This document shows, piece after piece, positions 1 through 6,197 of a stretch of 12,676 nt of DNA (within the stretch, counting starts at the first letter, position 1; each line of letters begins with the position of its first letter). The notes under the pieces were generated by a model. That model searched no databases. It saw nothing but the letters and a program-made list of their open reading frames with translations, and had not been told where the DNA came from. The stretch spans positions 1-12,676 of the forward strand of contig JALOAD010000074.1 of assembly GCA_023228995.1 (NCBI GenBank), read 5' to 3'. Position numbers and translations under genes: made by a program. This DNA is from Candidatus Muiribacterium halophilum (GTDB lineage Bacteria; Muiribacteriota; Muiribacteriia; Muiribacteriales; Muiribacteriaceae).

Positions 1-63
1 ATATATATAGTTATGTTCTATTATCTCTTTTAAATTAGCAATTCCAATAGGTAATTTTTTCAT
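1..63 (-). CDS. AAA-ATPase-like / PD-(D/E)XK protein, N-terminal fragment
   Basis: Partial gene; only the first 21 codons are inside the window and it continues beyond the left edge. The translation starts MKKLPIGIANLKEIIEHNY, which matches the stereotyped N-terminus (MKKLPIGI.xFxxIIxxNYxYVDKT) of the large family with an AAA-ATPase-like domain (PF09820) followed by a C-terminal PD-(D/E)XK nuclease-like domain. These proteins are abundant, often multicopy, in low-GC gut, oral and candidate-phylum bacteria, and their function is unknown; a mobile or defence-like role has been suggested. No clear Shine-Dalgarno sequence precedes the ATG, and a good -10 box lies only six bases upstream. The call rests on the N-terminal signature alone; the ATPase Walker motifs are outside the window. 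Confidence 0.75.
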   Translation of the reverse strand, partial: MKKLPIGIANLKEIIEHNYIY

Positions 64-69
64 GAGTTA

Positions 70-98
70 ATTATAACAGATAATAAAACAAGGTTAAA
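70..98 (-). promoter_or_regulatory. Candidate sigma70-type promoter for the AAA-ATPase-like gene
   Basis: On the minus strand TTAACC (93-98) is followed by a 17-bp spacer and a perfect TATAAT (70-75). Transcription would begin at about position 63-64, at or next to the A of the ATG. This would give a leaderless or nearly leaderless mRNA, which fits the absence of a ribosome binding site. Based on consensus matching in AT-rich sequence only. Confidence 0.4.
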
Positions 99-110
99 GG
101 GTTAGAATGT

Positions 111-142
111 TTAAGGGGTTGTGGGTTTAAGGGGTTGTGGGT
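111..142. repeat. 16-bp tandem repeat, two perfect copies
   Basis: The unit TTAAGGGGTTGTGGGT occurs at 111-126 and again at 127-142 without mismatch. A degenerate related stretch (GGTTAAAGGGTTAGAATG) sits just upstream at 93-109. It looks like simple slippage-type repeat sequence; no function is apparent. Confidence 0.85.
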
Positions 143-179
143 TGAAACTAATTTTGAATTTTCAATGTCGATTTTCGGG

Positions 180-250
180 TTAAAAGAAAGAACAGTGAAG
201 CTGTGACAGATAAAGCGTGACATGTCACTTTGTGACATTAGTGACAAAAA
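180..250. repeat. Dispersed ~71-bp repeat, copy 1
   Basis: Almost identical to 575-645, offset 395 bp, with only two mismatches near the left end. It contains four direct GTGACA motifs (203, 217, 232, 241) and a perfect 12-bp palindrome GTGACATGTCAC at 217-228, so the element can form a hairpin. Weaker similarity extends left over an AATTTTCAATGTCG-like segment. Confidence 0.9.
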
Positions 251-257
251 CAAAGTC

Positions 258-273
258 ATGCCGGAATGACAGA
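258..273. repeat. TGTCATCC-type element (degenerate)
   Basis: CATGCCGGAATGACAG; its reverse complement CTGTCATTCCGGCATG belongs with the TGTCATCC-bearing elements at 508-538 and 12524-12676. It lies directly after copy 1 of the ~71-bp repeat. Confidence 0.55.
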
Positions 274-384
274 TTTAACGAGAATTCGTTAGAAAATTTT
301 CAATTAAAACAAAGTATGAAGGATTTTCTATAAACAAAAGCAAAAAAAAATCTACTCGGTAACTTGAGTGAACGTTGCGAAGCA

Positions 385-406
385 TATAATATACGGATGT
401 ATTATA
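385..406. repeat. Hairpin A of a pair sharing a YGGA loop
   Basis: TATAATA (385-391) pairs with TATTATA (400-406). A T-G wobble and an A-T pair extend the stem inward, leaving the four-base loop CGGA (394-397). It is preceded by AGTGAACG (367-374), repeated 40 bp later ahead of hairpin B, and by GCGAAGC (377-383), a sequence known to form an unusually stable mini-hairpin. Confidence 0.6.
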
Positions 407-424
407 AGTGAACGAAGGTAAAGA

Positions 425-450
425 GATATTTTATATGGATGTAAAATATC
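425..450. repeat. Hairpin B of a pair sharing a YGGA loop
   Basis: GATATTTTA (425-433) pairs with TAAAATATC (442-450). The same T-G and A-T closing pairs as in hairpin A leave the loop TGGA (436-439). The stem sequence differs from hairpin A while pairing is kept and the loop is conserved. The unit begins with AGTGAACG (407-414). Confidence 0.6.
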
Positions 451-507
451 GAATGATACCGAATGATTATTTTTTTGCGTTATTGTAATGAAAAAAATCA
501 AAAACAG

Positions 508-538
508 ATCCCGGCTCAGAAACATACCGGGATGACAG
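508..538. repeat. TGTCATCC-type hairpin element
   Basis: ATCCCGG (508-514) pairs with CCGGGAT (527-533) around a 12-base loop, followed by GACAG. On the minus strand the right arm reads CTGTCATCCCGG, the common form of a small dispersed bacterial palindromic repeat. Related sequences lie at 258-273 and at the right edge of the window. Confidence 0.6.
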
Positions 539-574
539 ATTTTTAATTTCCAATGTTGAATGTGGAATGTGGAA

Positions 575-645
575 TTAAAAGAAAAAACTGTGAAGCTGTG
601 ACAGATAAAGCGTGACATGTCACTTTGTGACATTAGTGACAAAAA
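575..645. repeat. Dispersed ~71-bp repeat, copy 2
   Basis: Second copy of the repeat at 180-250, in the same orientation, including the palindrome GTGACATGTCAC (612-623) and all four GTGACA motifs. Sequence to the left (AATTTCCAATGTTGAATG) also resembles the left flank of copy 1, so the true element may be 85-95 bp long. Confidence 0.9.
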
Positions 646-685
646 TAAAATAAAAATTATTTTATACGGATTTACCAGTTAGCAC

Positions 686-776
686 TCGCTTCGCTCGTTA
701 GTAAAGACCTTCGGTCTAGTTTTAACATCTTACTAAGACTCTTTAGAGTTTGCTTACTAGGATTATTTATAATCCG
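686..776. repeat. 24-nt-period array of small hairpins
   Basis: Three 24-nt units (696-719, 729-752, 753-776) share a 5' half of type CTTACTA(A/G) or CGTTAGTA and each carries an inverted repeat at the same place. The inverted repeats are AGACC-TTC-GGTCT (705-717), ACTCT-TT-AGAGT (738-749) and GGATTAT-TT-ATAATCC (760-775). The stems differ in sequence but remain self-complementary. GCTTCGC at 688-694 (GCGAAGC on the minus strand) is a possible fourth, minimal hairpin. The array lies immediately downstream of the coiled-coil gene. Confidence 0.6.
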
Positions 777-826
777 CTCATAGTAACTTCCAGCCTTATC
801 CGTGATAAAAAAGTTTTCCCGTTTTA

Positions 827-1435
827 TCATCTTTTCATAAATATTTGTAAAACTCTGCTTTTTGAATGCTCTTCATCTGAAAAGAAATCTAAGAATTTAT
901 ATAAAGTAGAAAATTGCACTCTTGCTTTTGGTAATGAATTATATGTTATACCTGATAAATAATATTCATGTTCAGATGCATCACCTAATGTTACAACAAG
1001 AGTTTCTTCAAGATTATTTTTCATAATTAATTCACTTGATTCAAATTCTATGTATTCTTTGTTTTTTTTAAGCAATTCTTCAATATATTTTTTTGGAACA
1101 ATTTTAATATCAAGTTTTTCTGATTTTTTGTTAATTCCTTTAACTAGATTTAATGTTGTATGCATTTTGTCTATAAATTTCATAGCATTATAATGCGTAT
1201 GCTCTTCATAATTTTTAGTAATATCAAAACCTTTATAGGAAACCAGTTTTTCAGTCTTTTTTTCAAGTTCTGTTAATTTCTTTTTTAATTCTTTATGTGC
1301 TTTACCAGCTTGTGTAAAAGAAACCATAGCAGTTTCAACAACATCAATTGCTTCCTGAACTTTATTAGTTTCTTCTCTTAATTTATTTTCAAATCTTTCT
1401 AAGGATTTTATTAGATTCATTGCTTCTTTTTTCAT
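827..1435 (-). CDS. Coiled-coil protein of unknown function
   Basis: A 202-residue protein that I do not recognise. Residues 1-67 are charged and heptad-like (runs such as ELKKKLTELEKKTEKL), predicting a long coiled coil. The remainder is mixed alpha/beta with a hydrophobic segment around 143-170 (LEETLVVTLGDASEHEYYL). No signal peptide, membrane segment, cysteine pair or catalytic motif is visible, so it is probably cytosolic. The ATG at 1433-1435 is preceded by GGGGG (1440-1444) four bases upstream, a binding-site style also seen at the protease gene. It follows the kelch-protein gene on the same strand after 78 bp with no obvious terminator between, so it could be co-transcribed. Its 3' end abuts the hairpin array. 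Confidence 0.7.
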   Translation of the reverse strand: MKKEAMNLIKSLERFENKLREETNKVQEAIDVVETAMVSFTQAGKAHKELKKKLTELEKKTEKLVSYKGFDITKNYEEHTHYNAMKFIDKMHTTLNLVKGINKKSEKLDIKIVPKKYIEELLKKNKEYIEFESSELIMKNNLEETLVVTLGDASEHEYYLSGITYNSLPKARVQFSTLYKFLDFFSDEEHSKSRVLQIFMKR

Positions 1436-1513
1436 ATTTCCCCCATTCCATCAATATCTACTTAATTATTTTATCATAAAATATAATGTCTACAGGTAAA
1501 AATAATCAAAAGA

Positions 1514-4375
1514 TTAGTTGCTTATATCAATTCTCCAAATATCTGCAAATTTATTCTTCATATCCTCGCCACCTGCAATATAAACTGCTCCATTATGAAA
1601 TAATGCCTGAAACCATGCTCTTGGCTCAAAAATTGAATTTGTAGCGACCATATCCCAATTTATGCAATCCATAGATTTATATATACGATTTTTAAATACA
1701 GAAAGCATTCCATTTTCTTCAACTCCGCCCAACATATAATAATAAATTGAAGTTTTAACTATTGCTCCACCTGCAAATGCTTGCGAAGATGATCTTTCAC
1801 TTGATTTGGTCCAAATTCTACCATCTTTAGAAAACCATGTATCAGAATATGTTTTGTTCTCACCTTTTCCATTTATTATAAAAATCCCTTTATCTGAATT
1901 TATCATATTAAAATCTCTTCTTGCTTCAAAAGAAGCACTTTGTGTTAATAATTCCCATTTTTCGCCATTATCTGAAACCCATACATCATTAAAATACTTT
2001 CTTCCATTACTTCCACCAGCTAAATAAAGTTTGCCATTATGCTCAATCATATTATGTGCATATCTATTATCAAATTCAGCATTTTTTCTAATGTTTTTCC
2101 AGTAAATTCCATCTGTAGAAAACCATACATCATTTAATGGATTTCCTCTTGAATCAGTTCCACCTGTAAGATATACAATATTATTCATTACACAAATTTT
2201 AAAATCTTTTCTTGCTCCAAATTCCCCTTGTGCTCTCTCAAGATTCCATTCAAAACCATCTTTTGAGCTCCAAATATCTCCTCTAACTCGTCTTGAAGAT
2301 TCACCACCAATAAGAAACATTTTGCCATTTAATGAAAACATCTGACTATGAGTTCTATCTCTAAATTTTGCTGTTTTTTGAATATTTTCAAGTTTAATTA
2401 AACTACCACCTTCTCCATTACCTGAATACTCAAATTTATCAAGTTTTGCATTGCTTTCCATATAACTAAGTCCGCTTGTTTTTTTATAAACCCATTTTAA
2501 AACATTTGAACCTGAAGCAAGCGATACAGATTTTGTTTCCCAAACAGTATTTCCAGTAATTGCCCATTTTAATTTTTCATTAAGATAAAACAAAATCACA
2601 TCATTTGCTTCTTCACCATTTATCTTCCATGCAAATTTGAATTCTTCAGGACCATTAAGTCTTATTTGTAAAATACTTTCACCTTTTGCAAAATCACCTG
2701 TTGCAAGACTATCCATACCATCAGAACTATCCCAAGTTATACCTTGCCATTTGAGATTTGAAGGCATTTCTAATTTTATATCCGTATCAAGAGCATCTTC
2801 AGCTGTAACACCCTTTTCCCAATGCATATTAATTTTAAATTCATCTTTTCTTTTTATTCCATCTTCTTCATATTCACATTCTAATACATGAGTTCCTGTT
2901 TTTTTATTTATAAAAAAAACATTATTTTCAATTCGACCGTCAGCATTTTTTATTTTCCATTTAATATTTTGTTTTTCTTCTCGTCTGCCATCAGAATAAC
3001 AAGCATATACCTTAACATTTTCAAGAGAATACTTGTCATTTTCATAATACCATTTAACTTCTTTAGGATAAATTTCTAATTTTTGCAGAAATATTTTTGA
3101 CGGTATTATAATTTTTAAAAAATCTGAGAATAATGAATTTTTTGATAAATCATCTGCTTTATTTTCTAAATAAATAGCTTTTTGAGCACCTCTGCTGTTT
3201 TTGTTAAAAATAGAAAACAATGCTTTTCCTCTTGATTTTTGAGAAATAACCACATAATCTGAGGATGTTTGTGAAAAAATATCTTCTGATTTATTTAATT
3301 TAGATTTTAAAACTGATATTTCTGAAATATTCGAAAACATAGAAAACAGTTCATTTGCAAATTCATTATTTGAAGAATCTGCAAAAACAACAAGAATACT
3401 CTTTTTTTTGATTAAAATTTCATTAGCACTTTTTTCAAGAATATCAGAAAAATCATTTTTTTCATTTATTAAAACTATTTGATTCCACACAGGTTGAGCT
3501 TTTAAAATAGCTTTTGAGTCGATATATTCAGAAATATCTGCTCTAATATTAGAAAAACCATTATTATCAGTCATACCAAATTTTTCAACAAAACCTCGAC
3601 CATAAGTTAATGAATATTCATAAAACATATTATTGAGTATTATATTTTTATTATCTTTTACAAAAAAAATCTTTAATTTAAGCATATTATCCTTAAAATC
3701 AATCAATTCCACTTTAATTGAAAGCACAATATTAGTTAATTCAGATAATATTTTAGAACTTTCTTTATCCATAAGAAGAGAATCAGCCTTTTTCCATAAA
3801 TTATATAAATCAGAAATATTTTTTCTTATTTCAAATGAATTTTCAATACTTGAACTTTTTGCAAAAAAATTATCAATATCTTTTTTTAAAACATCTCTTT
3901 CTTTTGAGAATCTTTCTCTTATTTTTGTAATTTCATTTGGAGAAAAATAAACAAGCACAGATACTCTAAAATAATCTTTACCAAAAACTCTATATTTTTC
4001 ATAATAAGTGCTTTTAACATGTTGTTTTTGAAATTCAGCTGTTCCTTTAATATTAAGTTCATCAATAATATCTCTAACAAAATCCTCGCCAACTACTTTT
4101 GTATTTACCTCAAAATTTGAAGAAACACTAACACCAAGCTTCATAAGTACATAAAGAAAAGAATTATTAACAGCTTGTTTTATACCTAAATCAAGCTCAG
4201 TATTTTTATCACTAACTCCTATATAATGGTCTTCAGGAGTATTACTAATCCAATATGGAATATTTTTATCAGAACGAAGAATTATTTTTTCTGATGAATC
4301 TGCAAAAATCTCCACACTCATAAAAAGCATGGAGATAATTACAAAAACTATAAAAAATTTATTAAGTTTAAACAT
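1514..4375 (-). CDS. Secreted multidomain protein: LPP20-like N-terminus, Ig-like and MAM-like domains, kelch-type propeller
   Basis: A 953-residue exported protein. Residues 1-25 form a signal peptide (cleavage probably after IFA). Residues ~36-165 resemble the LPP20/CsgG-associated lipoprotein domain and share the layout of the neighbouring lipoprotein (alanine-rich helix, then a YYEKYRVFGKDYF-type strand). Residues ~326-425 look alpha/beta (ILVVFADSS...YVVIS). Residues ~428-518 resemble a bacterial Ig-like domain. Residues ~525-652 match a MAM/jelly-roll-type domain (FKFAWKINGEE...LKWAITGNTVWETKSVSLASG). Residues ~665-950 contain six kelch-like blades, each with a GG turn and a D(I/V)W.S.DG..W motif (for example at 699-710, 748-759, 797-807). 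The ATG is preceded by AAGGTG (4380-4385). It lies 125 bp downstream of the lipoprotein gene. The kelch propeller suggests protein or glycan binding outside the inner membrane; the partner is unknown. Confidence 0.8.
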   Translation of the reverse strand: MFKLNKFFIVFVIISMLFMSVEIFADSSEKIILRSDKNIPYWISNTPEDHYIGVSDKNTELDLGIKQAVNNSFLYVLMKLGVSVSSNFEVNTKVVGEDFVRDIIDELNIKGTAEFQKQHVKSTYYEKYRVFGKDYFRVSVLVYFSPNEITKIRERFSKERDVLKKDIDNFFAKSSSIENSFEIRKNISDLYNLWKKADSLLMDKESSKILSELTNIVLSIKVELIDFKDNMLKLKIFFVKDNKNIILNNMFYEYSLTYGRGFVEKFGMTDNNGFSNIRADISEYIDSKAILKAQPVWNQIVLINEKNDFSDILEKSANEILIKKKSILVVFADSSNNEFANELFSMFSNISEISVLKSKLNKSEDIFSQTSSDYVVISQKSRGKALFSIFNKNSRGAQKAIYLENKADDLSKNSLFSDFLKIIIPSKIFLQKLEIYPKEVKWYYENDKYSLENVKVYACYSDGRREEKQNIKWKIKNADGRIENNVFFINKKTGTHVLECEYEEDGIKRKDEFKINMHWEKGVTAEDALDTDIKLEMPSNLKWQGITWDSSDGMDSLATGDFAKGESILQIRLNGPEEFKFAWKINGEEANDVILFYLNEKLKWAITGNTVWETKSVSLASGSNVLKWVYKKTSGLSYMESNAKLDKFEYSGNGEGGSLIKLENIQKTAKFRDRTHSQMFSLNGKMFLIGGESSRRVRGDIWSSKDGFEWNLERAQGEFGARKDFKICVMNNIVYLTGGTDSRGNPLNDVWFSTDGIYWKNIRKNAEFDNRYAHNMIEHNGKLYLAGGSNGRKYFNDVWVSDNGEKWELLTQSASFEARRDFNMINSDKGIFIINGKGENKTYSDTWFSKDGRIWTKSSERSSSQAFAGGAIVKTSIYYYMLGGVEENGMLSVFKNRIYKSMDCINWDMVATNSIFEPRAWFQALFHNGAVYIAGGEDMKNKFADIWRIDISN

Positions 4376-4401
4376 AAAACACCTTAAAAAACTTGCGAAT
4401 A

Positions 4402-4490
4402 GCGAAATAGTGAATCAAAATGTTCATGAAACTTTTTTTTGCGAAATAGGTTTAAAAGCTTTTCCTACCTCACTCTTTCACTCTCTCACT
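4402..4490. repeat. Short repeats in the lipoprotein / kelch-protein gap
   Basis: The 125-bp gap holds a 9-bp direct repeat GCGAAATAG (4402-4410 and 4441-4449) and three 8-bp units ending in CACT (ACCTCACT, CTTTCACT, CTCTCACT; 4467-4490), which read AGTGAxxx three times on the transcribed minus strand. No convincing terminator or promoter was found in the gap. Confidence 0.6.
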
Positions 4491-4500
4491 ATTGTTTTTC

Positions 4501-5109
4501 CTAATCTTCTAACAATCTTTTTTTGAGTTCTTCTGCAACTTTTGCAAGCTCAGCACTATTTTTCATCTTAGCTTTCATATCAAGAGCATTAACAGCATTT
4601 TCTCTAGCTGTATAATAATCATCTTTTTTTATTGAAAGTAAAGCCCACACATCAAAATGATATTCAACAGAATTTTTTAACTGAGTTTCTCTTTTTTCAT
4701 AATAAGTTTCTTTATAAAAAAGTCCAGATACTCTAACGTTTTCTGAAACCATTGCAATTGAATCATCAATATATCTTGCAACTTCACCATCTTTAACATG
4801 TTCTTTAACAACAGCAGAAAATTCAGATCTAGCTTTAGTTTCAATCGCTTCAACAAGATTTTTAACAGCTTCAGATTTCGCAAGTCTCATTGAAAGAGCA
4901 TAATCTTTGCCAGTTGCCTGACCAGAAATATACATATTAGTTTTATCTTCATAAAAAAGCTGTGAAGTCCATTTAGGTCTATTTCTCATACTTTTTTCAA
5001 TAACAGCAGATTTACCAGAAACAGGAGAAGCTTTTTTCCCACAACCTGTCGCAATAATCATTGAAGATAATAAAACACCACATAAAATAACAGAAGTTAC
5101 TTTTCTCAT
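4501..5109 (-). CDS. LPP20-family-like lipoprotein
   Basis: A 202-residue lipoprotein. The N-terminus has two basic residues, a hydrophobic core and the lipobox IATGC with the lipidated cysteine at residue 23. The mature protein contains an amphipathic alanine-rich helix (ALSMRLAKSEAVKNLVEAIE, 71-90), a segment around GLFYKETYYEKRE, and a final helix rich in Ala, Lys and Glu. This is the usual pattern of LPP20-type lipoproteins, small outer-envelope lipoproteins of mostly unknown role. AGGAGA at 5115-5120 is a strong ribosome binding site for the ATG at 5107-5109. The stop codon of the RES gene lies 11 bp upstream, so the gene should share its transcript. The next gene encodes a protein with a related N-terminal domain, suggesting the two act together in the envelope. 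Confidence 0.8.
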   Translation of the reverse strand: MRKVTSVILCGVLLSSMIIATGCGKKASPVSGKSAVIEKSMRNRPKWTSQLFYEDKTNMYISGQATGKDYALSMRLAKSEAVKNLVEAIETKARSEFSAVVKEHVKDGEVARYIDDSIAMVSENVRVSGLFYKETYYEKRETQLKNSVEYHFDVWALLSIKKDDYYTARENAVNALDMKAKMKNSAELAKVAEELKKRLLED

Positions 5110-5120
5110 AAAAATCTCCT

Positions 5121-6197
5121 TTAACTTATTTTTTCATAATCATAATTAATACTTTGAACATCATAAGTTGCAACTTCTTCACATTTAAAAAAACTTTCTC
5201 CAAATGCTACAAAATTTTTACCTTTTTTATTCATTGTACTTTTGTATTCAATTCCATTATATCCCAAACTTTTTATAAAATCACATATATATTGAATTGG
5301 TAAATAATCAATTGAGCTGTCATTTCTTCTTAAAGGTGTTGCTATCTCAGAACTGATTTTTTTTAAATGTTCTATATTAACTGCATATTGCGTTAGTTCA
5401 ATTGTTTGAAAAATAAAAGGACTAATTTTTTCAATATCAACCAAACTAATAATTTTAGCTTCCTTTAATAAAACAAATTTCCCAACTGAAACATAATCAT
5501 ATAATCCTGTTCTAACTTCTTTAATAGCTGTATCTCCATCTGAAGCCAAATACAAACAACTAATACCTTCTGCATTTGCTCTACCCGCTCTAGCAAGGTT
5601 TTGTGGCGGAGCTCCCATTTCTTTAGCTTTATAACCTCTTTCATTTGGACTAATTCTTGCCCTATAAAAAAATTTATCTTTTTCATAAGTTTGTTCAAAG
5701 AAAAACAAAAAAGCTTTTAAAGTATCTTTGTTTACATAATTTGTATGAAATCTGTTATTACATTTTATCTCTTTAGAAAAGTTTTTCCATTTATGTTCTT
5801 TCAAAATTGAGTTTTCATTTAAATATTCATCATCAAATATTTCTTTAATACCAACAGATTCATTAAATAATTCTGGATTTTTTTCGTATTTTTCTTTACA
5901 AATTTCAATTAAGATTTTATATATAGCATCTGTTTTTAAATTAAAAATGTTCCAATCATTATAAAAAAAATTTTTAATCAAATTTTTCTTTTCGTTAGGA
6001 AATGTTTCTGGTAAAAACGAAGAATGACTATAAACATCTATAACTTCACCTAACATATCAGAAATAATTTTAGAATCTTTTATTTCACAAATTTCAATAT
6101 CTTTTTTATCACAAAAATCACAATCACCCTTTTTTTTGAGTCCTTTAATTATTTCAATAATTTCATTATCTTTAAAACAATTAATACAAAAGTTCAT
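5121..6197 (-). CDS. Zinc-ribbon / HEPN-RES N-terminal domain protein with C-terminal RES domain
   Basis: A 358-residue cytosolic protein. Residues 1-40 carry CxxC (C4, C7) and a second CxxC (C26, C29), a likely zinc ribbon. Residues ~45-165 are helical, consistent with the HEPN/RES N-terminal domain. Residues ~174-345 form a RES domain with its characteristic residues in order: R179 in FYRAR, E227 in DGDTAIKEVR, and S320 in GIEYKS. The GRANAEGISCLYLAS stretch is typical of HEPN/RES proteins. Characterised RES toxins degrade NAD+, so NAD+ consumption is the expected activity here, by inference. An ATG 57 bases further upstream is open but lacks a ribosome binding site. The start chosen overlaps the TGA of the sce7725 gene as ATGA, a classic coupling arrangement. 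No Xre-domain antitoxin, the usual RES partner, is adjacent. Confidence 0.85.
   Translation of the reverse strand: MNFCINCFKDNEIIEIIKGLKKKGDCDFCDKKDIEICEIKDSKIISDMLGEVIDVYSHSSFLPETFPNEKKNLIKNFFYNDWNIFNLKTDAIYKILIEICKEKYEKNPELFNESVGIKEIFDDEYLNENSILKEHKWKNFSKEIKCNNRFHTNYVNKDTLKAFLFFFEQTYEKDKFFYRARISPNERGYKAKEMGAPPQNLARAGRANAEGISCLYLASDGDTAIKEVRTGLYDYVSVGKFVLLKEAKIISLVDIEKISPFIFQTIELTQYAVNIEHLKKISSEIATPLRRNDSSIDYLPIQYICDFIKSLGYNGIEYKSTMNKKGKNFVAFGESFFKCEEVATYDVQSINYDYEKIS
6194..6197 (-). other. ATGA stop/start overlap that fixes the RES gene start
   Basis: The RES gene ATG (6195-6197) and the TGA of the sce7725 gene (6194-6196) overlap by four bases, with the purine-rich GCAGAAAGAA just upstream. 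This supports translational coupling and argues against the upstream in-frame ATG at 6252-6254. Confidence 0.8.

Larger units (their letters stand above)
64..826. other. Gene-free, repeat-rich intergenic region
   Basis: No convincing coding sequence on either strand. The two antisense reading frames here (within 71-259 and 352-642) share a peptide only because both lie over copies of the same DNA repeat. The interval holds a 16-bp tandem, two copies of a ~71-bp repeat, two TGTCATCC-type elements, a pair of hairpins with a common loop, and a 24-nt-period hairpin array; these are listed separately. It separates the AAA-ATPase-like gene from the 3' end of the coiled-coil gene. Confidence 0.8.

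Noticed and set aside
71-642. Two minus-strand open frames (71-259 and 352-642) encoding a shared SQSDMSRFICHSFTV-type peptide.
   Set aside because: The shared peptide comes from the two copies of the ~71-bp DNA repeat. Neither frame has a ribosome binding site or a protein-like composition outside the repeat.
686-776. CRISPR-like or tRNA-like structure in the 24-nt-period array.
   Set aside because: Units are contiguous or nearly so without spacer-length inserts, the stems differ, and no cloverleaf or CCA-adjacent acceptor stem can be drawn.
1436-1513. Terminator between the kelch-protein gene and the coiled-coil gene.
   Set aside because: No GC-containing stem followed by a T-run on the minus strand could be found; read-through is possible.
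4422-4440. Plus-strand intrinsic terminator around TTCATGAA followed by a T-run.
   Set aside because: The stem is only four base pairs and no plus-strand gene ends nearby.
4677-5698. Additional minus-strand frames overlapping the lipoprotein (4677-4883) and RES (5465-5698) genes.
   Set aside because: They are out-of-frame shadows with low-complexity Lys/Leu composition, fully inside well-supported genes.
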